DNA of 64,000 nucleotides, from IMG/VR virus record IMGVR_UViG_3300049460_000312, positions 219,374-283,373 of that record. One strand, written 5' to 3'. Each line of letters begins with the position of its first letter. The stretch's first letter is position 1. The notes under the pieces are model-generated. The model made no database searches. It saw nothing but the letters and a program-made list of their open reading frames with translations, and had not been told where the DNA came from. The DNA is from a virus. Both the position numbers and the translations under genes were made by a program. Shown here in pieces: positions 49,672 to 58,435 of this stretch.

Positions 49672-49714
49672 AACAACTTCCAGATGGGTTAAAAAACGAC
49701 TGCGGCGGCATAAA

Positions 49715-49740
49715 GGCCAGGAAGCCATCGCTTCCTGGCC
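49715..49740 (-). terminator. intrinsic terminator, GGCATAAA type
   Basis: GGCCAGGAAG / CTTCCTGGCC, ten pairs, followed on the minus strand by TTTATGCCGCCG. Confidence 0.85.
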
Positions 49741-49783
49741 TGTGCCCTGCACGTAGCAGTGTGCTGGACTTTTGTAAGTGTTG

Positions 49784-50425
49784 CTAATGCCCGGCGGCTA
49801 AGAGAGTTGCACGCGGGGGTGTCGGGTTAAACACGACAGATGAGGCAGCACTAACAGAAGTGGCGGTAGTTCCACGGGGGTTTTCAAAACGGGACGCATC
49901 GACGAGCGGATACCCATTCTGAAACCGGTACAAAAGGTCGGCCTTCCGGGCCAACGTATGTCCTGCTTTGAGTAAGGCAGCGTAATTACGCGCGTTACCC
50001 GAGTAACATCTCAGGGCAGGATGAATCTTGCCCTTGTAATCATCCAGGCAGTCTGCGAGGATTTGTGTACCGACTTGAATGTTGGTGTCGATGTTAAAAG
50101 GACTTCGGCCCTTGAGCTTGTCGCGGTGAAAGCGTGGCACAATCTGCATGAGACCAGTGGCACCGTAGCGATTTCGCACATTGGGCTTGAAGCGGCTTTC
50201 TTGTCGCATCACCGCCATGATCAGAAAGGGATCGACGCTATACCGTTGAGCATTGGTAAAGACGGCGTCCACGATATGGGCGGCTTCTGCGGGAGGGACA
50301 GCGTGTTTCGTTTCATCCACAATCAACTGCGCCATAGCGGCCTCAGTGGGTGAAGGATCAGCGTAAGCGAACGCTGATAGCAGAAGCACGGTGACCATTG
50401 CGATCACTGACTTCAGATTCGTCAT
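49784..50425 (-). CDS. lytic transglycosylase with signal peptide
   Basis: 213 aa. N-terminal signal peptide (about 1-22, VIAMVTVLLLSAFAYA). SLT-type catalytic domain with catalytic E76 in MRQESRFKP, then YGATGLMQIVP and a later CYSGNARNY stretch, the usual order for family 1 transglycosylases. Cleaves peptidoglycan; with a signal peptide it acts in the periplasm, in lysis or in localised wall opening. Tail assembly is less likely given the export signal. Confidence 0.9.
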   Translation of the reverse strand: MTNLKSVIAMVTVLLLSAFAYADPSPTEAAMAQLIVDETKHAVPPAEAAHIVDAVFTNAQRYSVDPFLIMAVMRQESRFKPNVRNRYGATGLMQIVPRFHRDKLKGRSPFNIDTNIQVGTQILADCLDDYKGKIHPALRCYSGNARNYAALLKAGHTLARKADLLYRFQNGYPLVDASRFENPRGTTATSVSAASSVVFNPTPPRATLLAAGH

Positions 50426-50600
50426 GTGTTACTCCATGAGAGAGTTAAGCCGCAAGCTGCTGTGTAAGAACAGCTGGACTCGGATGAACCGTGTATTGGT
50501 TGTTACTTTTGGTTCATGCGCTTGTACAGGATACTGCTTTCGGAACACAAAGATGCGTCCGGTGTGTTTAATTCTCACCTCTCTCCTCGTGGAGTATTAC

Positions 50601-50624
50601 CTAGTGGTAATATGTGGCTGGCGA
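50601..50624 (-). promoter_or_regulatory. promoter-like CATATNAC motif
   Basis: Minus-strand reading CGCCAGCCACATATTACCAC, 177 bases upstream of the transglycosylase start. The leader in between holds no gene that I can support. Confidence 0.55.
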
Positions 50625-50657
50625 ATCTTTAGCTACAGTCAACGACCTACGGCATAA

Positions 50658-50677
50658 GGGCCAGCTTGCGCCGGCCC
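50658..50677 (-). terminator. intrinsic terminator, GGCATAAG type
   Basis: GGGCC / GGCCC with an inner GC-TTGC-GC, followed on the minus strand by CTTATGCCGT. Confidence 0.75.
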
Positions 50678-50690
50678 CTATACCAGATAA

Positions 50691-50705
50691 GGATCACCTC
50701 CTTTA
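50691..50705 (-). promoter_or_regulatory. extended anti-16S (Shine-Dalgarno) sequence without a following gene
   Basis: The minus strand reads AAGGAGGTGATCC, complementary over 13 bases to the universal 16S rRNA 3' end. No start codon follows before the terminator at 50658-50677. It sits at the stop of a possible 27-codon frame (50703-50786). Confidence 0.5.
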
Positions 50706-50786
50706 GTTCGTCGACTCCATAACGCGCTCCTTACACAAAGGCGTCACTGATAGCAAAACAATCTTCAAAGCACTAACCGTTTTCAT
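50703..50786 (-). CDS. possible 27-aa peptide
   Basis: MKTVSALKIVLLSVTPLCKE and seven more residues. GGAG lies 13 bases upstream, too far for ideal use. An internal ATG with a better-spaced GGAG would give a five-residue peptide. Listed as a possible small gene only. Confidence 0.3.
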   Translation of the reverse strand: MKTVSALKIVLLSVTPLCKERVMESTN

Positions 50787-50864
50787 TGCGCTAGTGTTTC
50801 TCCTGTTTTTAAGAACTGCGGGAGGGAAAAGGTGATGTAGACTACTGCTCTACACAAGATAGTT

Positions 50865-51824
50865 CTAAATTGCTACTTCATCGCAGGTATGCAATTGGTG
50901 GACGAAATCCAAGCCTTCTCGCAACGGCAACCGGAAGCTGGCTGCATGGGGATGACCTCCGCCACCGAACTTCGTGGCCACCATTTTGGCGGTGATAGCG
51001 GTGTTTTCAGCCGAACGAACATTGAACACGACGATATCACGCTTGATCCGATAGCCGATCGACACATCCACCTGCTTTTCCTGGCAGATGAAGCTACCCA
51101 GCTGGGAATGCAAAATCCCCATGCCGTTGTGCGCGGCGTAACGCGCCACTTTCACAGCGTTCTGTAACAGAGGTGACTCGAAAGTGTCCGACTCCTCCGC
51201 GGTCATCGCACGCGACAGATTACCATACGTCAGGTTGCCGCCAAAGACGATCGTACGCATCGCGCTCTCGTTGCTCTGTTCCAGGATCATCCCGGTCTTG
51301 ATCGCGTTATCCATCGCCGATGCATCAGTCGAGAGCAGATCCCACTTCTCCCAATTCTGCTTGACCCGGTCGTAGTGCAGGTAGGCTTCAAACGCCGCAG
51401 TCTGCGCGTACTTCCACGCCCACATATCGAAGTCGTTCACTAGCAGACAGGCCAGCGGCGGAGAACGGTCCTCGAAGAAGTATTCCCAGGCGAGCAGCGC
51501 CCCGGACTTGGTCTTATCGAAAAACACGTAGGGCGCACCCTGCAGCCGCTCTTCAGCCGATTCGTGGTGGTCCAGGACTTTCAGGAAACCCACTTTGGCA
51601 AACACCCGATCGAGCGTCTCGCGATCATACGAGAAGTCGAGGATGTACATCTGGTCGTTCACCGTCAACGACTCGATGTCCAGTGGAAAGGCCTGTTGAT
51701 ACTGGACTTCCTTGAACTGCACGTCCTTCAGGTCAAACGCCGGGTTATCCCGGAAATAGCGCCATGCGCAGTAACCCGCAAAGCGGCCATCACTGTCTGC
51801 ATGGTGGAGAATGTGGATCGTCAT
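50865..51824 (-). CDS. DHH-family phosphoesterase
   Basis: 319 aa. Motif I HHADSDG (residues 7-13), D63 in LDFS, motif III DHH (85-87), and the DHHA1 C-terminal motif GGGGHPHA (287-294). This is the architecture of oligoribonuclease/pAp-phosphatase-type DHH enzymes, which use two Mn ions to hydrolyse phosphodiester bonds of short nucleic acids or cyclic din,ucleotides. Substrate cannot be read from sequence; removal of a signalling nucleotide or nanoRNA salvage are both possible. Confidence 0.88.
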   Translation of the reverse strand: MTIHILHHADSDGRFAGYCAWRYFRDNPAFDLKDVQFKEVQYQQAFPLDIESLTVNDQMYILDFSYDRETLDRVFAKVGFLKVLDHHESAEERLQGAPYVFFDKTKSGALLAWEYFFEDRSPPLACLLVNDFDMWAWKYAQTAAFEAYLHYDRVKQNWEKWDLLSTDASAMDNAIKTGMILEQSNESAMRTIVFGGNLTYGNLSRAMTAEESDTFESPLLQNAVKVARYAAHNGMGILHSQLGSFICQEKQVDVSIGYRIKRDIVVFNVRSAENTAITAKMVATKFGGGGHPHAASFRLPLREGLDFVHQLHTCDEVAI

Positions 51825-51833
51825 AAACTCTTC

Positions 51834-52130
51834 TCAGCTTTGAATAGGTTGGACAGGTGGACTGGACTCTCCGGCTGGGTCGGCGACACTCAGTGCGCCA
51901 CGCACCGTATGCAACGGAATGCACTTGGCTACGGGAAAGAAATAACCTTTGTAGCCGTTCGAGAAGAAAACCATCGACGGATACTCTTTCGGATAACCAA
52001 CCAAGTCCGATTTCATTTCGGCATAACTCTCGCCGAGAAACTTCTTCAGCGCTTTCCGGAAGCCAGCTTGAGTCCGAACTATGTAAACACCCGGTGCCAC
52101 ACGGTGGAAGTTAGGCGAGAGATTGTCCAT
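51834..52130 (-). CDS. hypothetical protein, 98 aa
   Basis: Begins MDNLSPNFHRVAPGVYIVRT; an aromatic-rich middle (FFSNGYKGYFFP). AGGA upstream. Ten bases before the DHH gene. No recognised family. Confidence 0.8.
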   Translation of the reverse strand: MDNLSPNFHRVAPGVYIVRTQAGFRKALKKFLGESYAEMKSDLVGYPKEYPSMVFFSNGYKGYFFPVAKCIPLHTVRGALSVADPAGESSPPVQPIQS

Positions 52131-52146
52131 TCCAGATCTTTCCTAT

Positions 52147-52260
52147 TTAGCTTGCGCGGAGCATGTCAAAATGCTCGTAGCAGTAGTTGCTGTTAAGCAG
52201 GGGCGCATTCGTGCAGCCCTTGTGCATGCAGGGGAGATAAAAACTATAACGCTTGTACAT
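52147..52260 (-). CDS. mini zinc-binding-like protein, 37 aa
   Basis: Begins MYKRYSFYLPCMHKGCTNAP; Cys at positions 11 and 16, then NYCYEHFDM with Cys and His, a C-x4-C...C-x2-H pattern typical of small phage/bacterial zinc-binding peptides. GAGGAAC precedes the ATG. It lies between 52282 and 52130 in the operon. Confidence 0.7.
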   Translation of the reverse strand: MYKRYSFYLPCMHKGCTNAPLLNSNYCYEHFDMLRAS

Positions 52261-52281
52261 CCAGTTCCTCTTCAGTGTTTA

Positions 52282-52617
52282 TCAGTGGTACTTTGCTACC
52301 GGACTGGGCACCGCTTTGATTACCGCAGATGTCCCGTCCTCACCGAGCACGATCACCCGCACGTCATGACAGATGCGCTTTTCCAGTTGATGGATCAGCT
52401 GACGCATCACGCCGATTTCTTCACCTTTCTTGAAACCGCCCAGCTGGCCTGCGATGATGGGTAAGGTCGGGCTCTGGTCCGGTGTCGGGTTGGCTGACCA
52501 GTGGGGCAGTTGAATGCTGCACAGGTTCTGGTCGCTACCCACCAGAATCCGACGAGCGCTTTCCAGACACCGCTCACAGCGGATATATTCGGTACAGAAC
52601 GAGCCGAGTTTGGTCAT
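52282..52617 (-). CDS. hypothetical protein, 111 aa
   Basis: Begins MTKLGSFCTEYIRCERCLES; CxxC at about residues 14-17 with Cys8 suggests a metal site. Good GGGAG upstream. First gene of the operon leading to the DHH gene. Function unknown. Confidence 0.8.
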   Translation of the reverse strand: MTKLGSFCTEYIRCERCLESARRILVGSDQNLCSIQLPHWSANPTPDQSPTLPIIAGQLGGFKKGEEIGVMRQLIHQLEKRICHDVRVIVLGEDGTSAVIKAVPSPVAKYH

Positions 52618-52673
52618 GATGGTCTCCCGCTAACGGATGCTATACAAAACACAAGTGAAGTAAATAACCGCAT

Positions 52674-52697
52674 AGACAGAGGGTTTCCCCTCCGTCT
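52674..52697 (-). terminator. intrinsic terminator of the helicase gene
   Basis: AGACaGAGGG / CCCTCcGTCT with loop TTTC, followed on the minus strand by ATGCGG. It is just after the stop at 52705. Confidence 0.75.
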
Positions 52698-52704
52698 ACA
52701 CGCT

Positions 52705-55077
52705 TTACCAGCTGAACTTCTCCAGACCCAGATTAAGCGGCGCAGCGGTGACTGCCGGTTGCTTGTTTGCAGGCTGGTTCACAGCAATAGCGACACCTAC
52801 GTCTTCCACCGAGACGGCGCGGTTGATGTGCGGGAACTTGGCGTAGCGTTGTGTTTCCGATTCCTCCCGTCCCCACAGTGTGCCATCTGCGAAGTAATGG
52901 AACGGATCGAGTCCCAGGCTTTCCCCAGCCATGTGCCCCGGATGCTTCTCCGGCGTAATCGACGGCTCCCCCGGCTCGGTCAACGAAATCGAGCGCATGG
53001 TCTGCTCATTGATCTCGGTGGTGTTGTTCATCAACCCCCAGAGCTCAACGCCGTCTTCCGAGTCCAACCACTCCAGGGCTGCGGCGCCTGACGTACCAGC
53101 GGTGCCGAGCATCTGCTCCACCTGACTCTTGGACCAGGCCATGATGTCGAGACTGCGAGTGGAGATATTAGGCTCCTTACCGGTATCCAGATACACGTCC
53201 CAGATCTGCACGACTTCAGTCTGACCCAGACGATCCACCCGGGAGCAGGCCTGCTCGTACTCATGATCGCGGAACGGCGCGTTCAGGAACACAACGGTGT
53301 TCGCCATAATCAACGGCACCGCAGTGGAGAGCGACTGCAACGTCGCAATCAATGGATTGGCGCGACCGTCCTTGTCAAACCGCCCCACGATCTGCGGCAG
53401 CTCACCATTGGTCTGGCCATAGACCTTAAGCGGCGCGGCGCCTTCCTTCGTGAGGATCTCCGCACAGCGATCGACCACTTCCACGTAGCTCGTGAACACC
53501 ACGGTCTTCTTCACCGAGTTCTCGATGATGTCCACCAGGTTGGTGTCGAACTTCTCGCCGGTCTGCACATCCGTGACACTGTAACGGTTCCAGGCGTTGA
53601 GCATGTCCACGTTACACTGAGTGCGGCGCTTGCCGAGAATCCGGCCGAGCGCTTCACCCTGCACTTTGAGCTTTACGTACTTGTAGACCGAACGTGCGTT
53701 CTTGAAGTCTTCCTTCAGTTCCCGCGGCAACACCGGCAGGATCTTGTTCTTCTCAAAGGCGTTGCAGAAGATCGGCTCTTCCTTGTGGACCATCGGGTCG
53801 TAGTTCGTGTGCAACAGATTGGCCGTGCGCACGTACTCGTCAAAGAGCTTGACTTCCGCCGTAGTCTTGATCGTGCGTTCGTAAGCGCGCAAGCCAGCCC
53901 GGTACTGAGCCACGTACTTGTCCATGTTCTGCTTGTAATACTCCAGCCGCTCCTTGACGAACTTCGCCATGTCCTTGCTGATCGCATCCAACGTGTAATC
54001 GTGCCCGTTGGGGAGCGTCACGTCCACCCGGTAGTGTTCCACCGTATTGCCAACGATCTGCTTCTTGTCGATCTTGAAGGTCATGTAACCAAGGCGGTGC
54101 GCCAGGATGTCCAGTCCTCGTGCCGACGATAGACCAAAGATGGCCTTGAAACGTTCTTCCGCTTCCTCGTCAAAGTACGGATCGATCGAACGCAGGATAG
54201 GAATGACTTCCGAACCCATCGCCTTGATCGGCGTACCCGAGGACCACAACGTGTCCTGGCTGTGCGTGACCTTGACCAGCTTGAGGAACAGCTCAGTGCG
54301 CAATGACTTCAGCTCATTCAGATTGTGCGACTCATCCAAAATGATGTTGATCTGCTTGTCCTTGAACGCCGGATCACTGAAGAAGTCCAAAATCAATTGC
54401 AGCTGCTCGTAGTGGGCCACGTAATAGCGGCAACCCTTCTTGAGCGGTTCACCGGAGGTCGACTTCCAGTACGGTTGCTTGGCCTTGAACACCCAGTCGA
54501 GCGTATCGGCCCAGACGCGATCCACCGCGTTCTTCGGCACGATACAGATGGTGATGTCCGTGTTCAGACACTCGGAGAGGGCAATACCAGTGATGGTCTT
54601 ACCCGAGCCCGGTGCAGCTCCGAGGATCGAACCCTTCAGCTGCCAGCGCGAGACCATCTCGTTGTAGTACGCGAGGAACTCGTTCTGGTGCGGCAGCAGC
54701 GTCACTGACAGACGATCCAGCGCTTTCAGATCCAGACGGTTCGAGTATTTATCCTCGAAGGCGGTCTTCATCCAGATGTTCGTTTCCATCTGGTTCAGGA
54801 TGTCTTGCACCGCCGAGCGATTGATACGTGCCCGGCGTTCACCCATCAAACGCTTACAGACGTAGTAGAAGTCCGGCGCAAAGAACGGGTGCATGTCCAG
54901 CTGACGACTTTTGATCTTGCGGAACATGTTGTTCGAGATCTTGGACGTCTTCCACAGCTTGTCGATCTCGTACAGAAAAGGTGGCACTTTCATGCCTAAA
55001 ATGCGCACGGTCTTGGAGTCTTCTTGCTTGACCTCCACGCCCGTGAAGAAACTTGTGATGTTATCGATGTCGAACAT
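52705..55077 (-). CDS. SF2 (SNF2/DEAD-like) helicase
   Basis: 790 aa from the ATG at 55077; the longer frame is rejected because it runs into the preceding gene region. Walker A GAAPGSGKT (153-161), Walker B-type DESH (248-251), a SSGTPI motif III, and motif VI QACSRVDRLGQT (about 609-620) are in normal order. An N-terminal helical region (1-140) precedes. Probably remodels or unwinds DNA in replication, recombination or transcription; SNF2-like proteins are common in jumbo phages. Single-gene unit. Confidence 0.9.
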   Translation of the reverse strand: MFDIDNITSFFTGVEVKQEDSKTVRILGMKVPPFLYEIDKLWKTSKISNNMFRKIKSRQLDMHPFFAPDFYYVCKRLMGERRARINRSAVQDILNQMETNIWMKTAFEDKYSNRLDLKALDRLSVTLLPHQNEFLAYYNEMVSRWQLKGSILGAAPGSGKTITGIALSECLNTDITICIVPKNAVDRVWADTLDWVFKAKQPYWKSTSGEPLKKGCRYYVAHYEQLQLILDFFSDPAFKDKQINIILDESHNLNELKSLRTELFLKLVKVTHSQDTLWSSGTPIKAMGSEVIPILRSIDPYFDEEAEERFKAIFGLSSARGLDILAHRLGYMTFKIDKKQIVGNTVEHYRVDVTLPNGHDYTLDAISKDMAKFVKERLEYYKQNMDKYVAQYRAGLRAYERTIKTTAEVKLFDEYVRTANLLHTNYDPMVHKEEPIFCNAFEKNKILPVLPRELKEDFKNARSVYKYVKLKVQGEALGRILGKRRTQCNVDMLNAWNRYSVTDVQTGEKFDTNLVDIIENSVKKTVVFTSYVEVVDRCAEILTKEGAAPLKVYGQTNGELPQIVGRFDKDGRANPLIATLQSLSTAVPLIMANTVVFLNAPFRDHEYEQACSRVDRLGQTEVVQIWDVYLDTGKEPNISTRSLDIMAWSKSQVEQMLGTAGTSGAAALEWLDSEDGVELWGLMNNTTEINEQTMRSISLTEPGEPSITPEKHPGHMAGESLGLDPFHYFADGTLWGREESETQRYAKFPHINRAVSVEDVGVAIAVNQPANKQPAVTAAPLNLGLEKFSW

Positions 55078-55157
55078 AGCGCGCTCGGGGAGGAATATTT
55101 GTTCAAAAGATTGAGCGGGACTATGATGACAAAAAAAAAATAAAGCAGCGACATAAC

Positions 55158-55190
55158 GGAGAGAAGAGAGCCTTGTGCTCTCTTCTCTCC
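55158..55190 (-). terminator. intrinsic terminator, 13 bp stem
   Basis: GGAGAGAAGAGAG / CTCTCTTCTCTCC, followed on the minus strand by GTTATGTCG and, further on, GCTTTA plus a T10 run. Confidence 0.85.
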
Positions 55191-55201
55191 TAGCGAATTG
55201 C

Positions 55202-55675
55202 TTAAAACTTATTTGCACTCCAGCGACTGCTAACCGAAGCTCTTCCAGCTGGCGTGAATTCTTTCAGCACCGACATGCAGATGAAAAGAGATTTCTCACA
55301 CTCTCGGCGCTCGGCCACAGGGAGACTCTCTTCTCCAAACTTGCTCGCCGCGATCGCCCACGGCGGCGAGCAGTCGTTGTAGTAGTATTCAGCGCTCACG
55401 ATGTCCGGGACCCATTCATTTCGGTCAGCGTACGAGAGCGTGCCGTTGATGCGTTGAAGAATAGGCTGATACTCACGATTGAAAATGACTTCGCGCCCGC
55501 TCTTGCATGTCCACTTACCGTAAGGGAGTGTGCGACGCACCGAATGCACGATCATAAAAGCAATCGGATTCGTCTCAGGGCATGCCTGCGCGTAGCTCTC
55601 ACGAATCTCTTTCAATTTGAGCTTTTCAAAGCGCTCACGGGTTTCCGGGGCGTGCGCGGTAATAATTTCATCCAT
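55202..55675 (-). CDS. hypothetical protein
   Basis: 157 aa from the ATG at 55675 with AAGGAG upstream. Begins MDEIITAHAPETRERFEKLK; helical start and Trp/Tyr-rich middle (YYYNDCSPPWAIAASKFGEE). No recognised domain. Confidence 0.8.
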   Translation of the reverse strand: MDEIITAHAPETRERFEKLKLKEIRESYAQACPETNPIAFMIVHSVRRTLPYGKWTCKSGREVIFNREYQPILQRINGTLSYADRNEWVPDIVSAEYYYNDCSPPWAIAASKFGEESLPVAERRECEKSLFICMSVLKEFTPAGRASVSSRWSANKF

Positions 55676-55713
55676 GGCATTTCTCCTTTTTAAATTACGA
55701 GAAAACAGCATAA

Positions 55714-55739
55714 GAGCCAGAGCCCGAAGGCCCCGGCTC
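55714..55739 (-). terminator. intrinsic terminator, GCATAAG type
   Basis: GAGCCaGaGCC / GGCcCcGGCTC imperfect stem with CGAA loop, followed on the minus strand by TTATGCTG. Confidence 0.65.
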
Positions 55740-55749
55740 CCATCAACAA

Positions 55750-56760
55750 TTACTCAATGCGTCCGGCCAGCACTGCAGCCATGCGAATACCCGACGGATC
55801 AGGCACCTCGAACCCGTATTCGGTCCGCGTCCCGTTGCTATCGGTGATGATCTTCATCGCCCCGATAAACTCCTGGAAACGTACACGCGACTCCAGTTCC
55901 ATCTTGTTCAGCATCAGGGCGAGTTCCTTGCCCTTGCCGTCCCTATTGCGTTCCTGCAACATCGTGGCGGTATTGCTGGACAGATCCGTCATGTGGGTGA
56001 TGTTGACGCTCGGCATCGAATCAATCATTGCATCCGTCAGACGCAACGCCGACTCGTACCCAGGCTTGAACGATTCGCTCGCGCGCAGGTAGTCGGACAG
56101 CCTGAAGTTCTTGACGTCACGCAGCATCGCAGTAATGATGCCACGTACCGCTTCTTCCGGCTCATCATAACCAACCACGGCCTTGCCACCGGCCCGATGC
56201 GACAGCACGAAGTGGAACTCCGACGTGCCAAACAAACCCCCGGTCAAGCGATACAGCTTAAGCGTGATCGGAATCAGCCGCGGGTTCTTATCCTTCATCC
56301 GGCGCTGACGATCTTCATGATACGCCTGCAGACCCGCCTCGATCGTGTCCAGATGTTTCATGAACAGATCGAAGTTACCGACGTACACCGTGTCGGCGAT
56401 GTTAAAGAACTCCTCGGTCGACACCACCTGGAGATCCTCAGCCGGCCGGAACATTTCGGGTGCATTGGCCACACCCAGAAAGCGAATGGTCAGGTCCTGG
56501 ATGTCCTTGAGAAGCTTCTCGGCCTTCCCGTACATCGCGCGCTCATCAGCCGTGAGGGTGTCCAAGGTTTCCATCTTGGCCTTGACATCACGGTCCAGCT
56601 GATTGATGACTGCACGCATACGGCGTGAGGGCGACGCATTCCCGGCACGCACAGTCTTGAAGCCCGGTACGCCGAAGATCTCGAACGACATCACGACGAC
56701 CGACTTGCTCGTCGAATCAGGCAGAACTACCACTTCTTCATTGCTGATGAAATCAGACAT
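55750..56760 (-). CDS. hypothetical protein
   Basis: 336 aa from the ATG at 56760 with GGAGGGG upstream. Begins MSDFISNEEVVVLPDSTSKS; helical region about 50-110. No recognised domain. A perfect 8-bp inverted repeat lies 30 bases upstream (56790-56807), a possible operator. Confidence 0.85.
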   Translation of the reverse strand: MSDFISNEEVVVLPDSTSKSVVVMSFEIFGVPGFKTVRAGNASPSRRMRAVINQLDRDVKAKMETLDTLTADERAMYGKAEKLLKDIQDLTIRFLGVANAPEMFRPAEDLQVVSTEEFFNIADTVYVGNFDLFMKHLDTIEAGLQAYHEDRQRRMKDKNPRLIPITLKLYRLTGGLFGTSEFHFVLSHRAGGKAVVGYDEPEEAVRGIITAMLRDVKNFRLSDYLRASESFKPGYESALRLTDAMIDSMPSVNITHMTDLSSNTATMLQERNRDGKGKELALMLNKMELESRVRFQEFIGAMKIITDSNGTRTEYGFEVPDPSGIRMAAVLAGRIE

Positions 56761-56789
56761 GATTAACCCCTCCATGGGTCAGTTGAAAT

Positions 56790-56807
56790 GTGGGTATCCA
56801 TACCCAC
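56790..56807. promoter_or_regulatory. operator-like palindrome
   Basis: GTGGGTAT-CC-ATACCCAC, perfect eight-base arms, in the leader of the gene starting at 56760. It could bind a dimeric repressor or form an RNA hairpin. Confidence 0.45.
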
Positions 56808-56847
56808 AATAAAAATAGTGTCTGGGTAAAAAACAGAAAACCAGCAT

Positions 56848-56876
56848 GAGAGAGCGTGGCGAAACCACGCTCTCTC
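56848..56876 (-). terminator. intrinsic terminator, 12 bp stem
   Basis: GAGAGAGCGTGG-CGAAA-CCACGCTCTCTC, followed on the minus strand by ATGCTGG. It ends the operon of 56879-58007. Confidence 0.85.
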
Positions 56877-56878
56877 AG

Positions 56879-57133
56879 TTAATCGTGTTTGTCCCGATCC
56901 TGCTTCCTGCACACATGGCGCACGCCCAGATACCCGGTAACTAGCGCCACAGGCAGAGCCATAGGCCAGAGCAGAATCGTCAATACCGTTGTGATACTGG
57001 TGACGTACCACGGCAGAGCCAGCTCATACAGGCTGAGGATTAGGGCTACTGAGCGGTACTTGAGGACATAGATGACGAACCAGCCAACGGCCGTCCAAAC
57101 AGCAAAGACTGCCAGGAAGACATCCCAGCTCAT
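56879..57133 (-). CDS. small membrane protein, two helices
   Basis: 84 aa. Two long hydrophobic segments (VFLAVFAVWTAVGWFVIYVL and a second around residues 42-68) and a charged C-terminus (RHVCRKQDRDKHD). The ATG overlaps the stop of the upstream gene as TGATG. Could be a holin-like protein on topology alone, but nothing specific supports it. Confidence 0.75.
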   Translation of the reverse strand: MSWDVFLAVFAVWTAVGWFVIYVLKYRSVALILSLYELALPWYVTSITTVLTILLWPMALPVALVTGYLGVRHVCRKQDRDKHD

Positions 57134-57645
57134 CACAGGTCATCCGGCATCTGATACGGCGGATGGAAATACGTCTCAGGCTCGCCGAATGCACGGATCG
57201 GTGCTACGCGATCCCGTGGACCGATGACCGGCGTCTCGGCAGCAGCCAGTTTGCGCGTCCAGTAGTCCCCTTCGACCTTTTTCTTCAGGCGCTCCTGCGC
57301 TTCTTTCAACAGAGTGGCATTGAGCTCCGGATACTTGCCGCTACGCACTTCTTCGACGGCCTGCATGGCTGAGCGACGATTGCCAAAAAACCAGCGCTCA
57401 CCGTAGCCGTCTTCACGCTTCGGTTCAGCCAGAAAGCCTCTCCAGCTATCTTGCTTGAACCAGGCGGTAGGCGGACGGAAGAACATAAACATGCCTTGTG
57501 CCGGAAGAATCCGTTTCTTACCGAGCAACAGATGAGCTTTCATCTCGACGACCAGCTCCAGCGAGTCATCGACGTAGGCGTCGACGTAGTACAGCGTCTG
57601 GCCGGAGACTAAGCGACTGACTTTCTGCAAAGAAAGATGTTTCAT
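57133..57645 (-). CDS. hypothetical protein
   Basis: 170 aa with TAAGGAG upstream. Begins MKHLSLQKVSRLVSGQTLYY; contains an aromatic FMFFRPPTAWF segment and a basic coil (LLKEAQERLKKKVEG). Coupled to the membrane protein gene downstream. Confidence 0.85.
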   Translation of the reverse strand: MKHLSLQKVSRLVSGQTLYYVDAYVDDSLELVVEMKAHLLLGKKRILPAQGMFMFFRPPTAWFKQDSWRGFLAEPKREDGYGERWFFGNRRSAMQAVEEVRSGKYPELNATLLKEAQERLKKKVEGDYWTRKLAAAETPVIGPRDRVAPIRAFGEPETYFHPPYQMPDDL

Positions 57646-57663
57646 GACTTACTCCTTAAGAAA

Positions 57664-57681
57664 GGGTGGCCGAAACCACCC
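57664..57681 (-). terminator. hairpin between the genes at 57690 and 57645
   Basis: GGGTGG-CCGAAA-CCACCC, followed on the minus strand by TTTCTTAAGG. A short stem; may be a weak terminator. Confidence 0.5.
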
Positions 57682-57689
57682 TCGGTCCC

Positions 57690-58007
57690 TTAGGCTTGCG
57701 GGAACAGCGCGCGCATCATCTTGAGGAAGATCTTCTGGCCCATATTCGGGTTCGTCGCTTCCTTGATTAGATTACCCGCCAAACTCTTGGCGGTCATGCT
57801 GTCGCCCCAGATCGTTTTCGTGTAAGCATGCACACGTCGACGCAGTTCTTCCGGTGTCACTTGCTGATCCCGCAGAATCTGGGCATACATTGCCGAATAG
57901 ATCGTTGGTGAGTCATCGACAGCGGGCATATGCAACGCCGCCATCAAGAGGCCAATCTGATCTGCAGCGGCTTGTGAGACAACACTCACAACTTTCTGAC
58001 TTACCAT
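57690..58007 (-). CDS. hypothetical protein, 105 aa
   Basis: CAGGAG upstream of the ATG. Begins MVSQKVVSVVSQAAADQIGL; helical, ends QKIFLKMMRALFPQA. No recognised domain. Confidence 0.8.
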   Translation of the reverse strand: MVSQKVVSVVSQAAADQIGLLMAALHMPAVDDSPTIYSAMYAQILRDQQVTPEELRRRVHAYTKTIWGDSMTAKSLAGNLIKEATNPNMGQKIFLKMMRALFPQA

Positions 58008-58044
58008 GACAATGCTCCTGTCTAAAGGGGAGGAGGGGAGAAGC

Positions 58045-58386
58045 TTATGAGCGCGGGCGGCTCATCGCGGCCAGCTGCGTGGTGAGGATATACCACTTGT
58101 TAAACTTGCGCGCGTCAGCAGCCGTCTTGATCGACAGGTACGCGTGCTTGGTGTTGGGGGCGGTCGTGGACTTGATCTTGCCCGAGTCCTTATCGACCAT
58201 ATACACGGTGTAGCGGTCGCCCGCCCATTCGAGACGCACGCGGCCGATATACTTGCGTTCGTCGAAGTTGATTTCGATGACGTCGTTGTTGTCGAGCAGG
58301 CGTACACGGGCGATGCCCGGAATGTCTTCACTGTGACGCAGTTTGGTCAGGACTGCGACGATTGCATTTTTGCTGGTAGTTGCCAT
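58045..58386 (-). CDS. hypothetical protein, 113 aa
   Basis: Begins MATTSKNAIVAVLTKLRHSE; beta-rich middle (VRLEWAGDRYTVYMVDKDSG). Preceded by a promoter-like motif at 58436-58459. First gene of the operon. Confidence 0.8.
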   Translation of the reverse strand: MATTSKNAIVAVLTKLRHSEDIPGIARVRLLDNNDVIEINFDERKYIGRVRLEWAGDRYTVYMVDKDSGKIKSTTAPNTKHAYLSIKTAADARKFNKWYILTTQLAAMSRPRS

Positions 58387-58435
58387 TGTTCTAGTACCTT
58401 ATTGAGAGATAGACGGACTACGTGTTTGTATTCCA

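Noticed and set aside
56879-57133. Holin assignment for the two-helix membrane protein
   Set aside because: Topology alone is not enough, and it is not adjacent to the lytic transglycosylase or the hydrolase.
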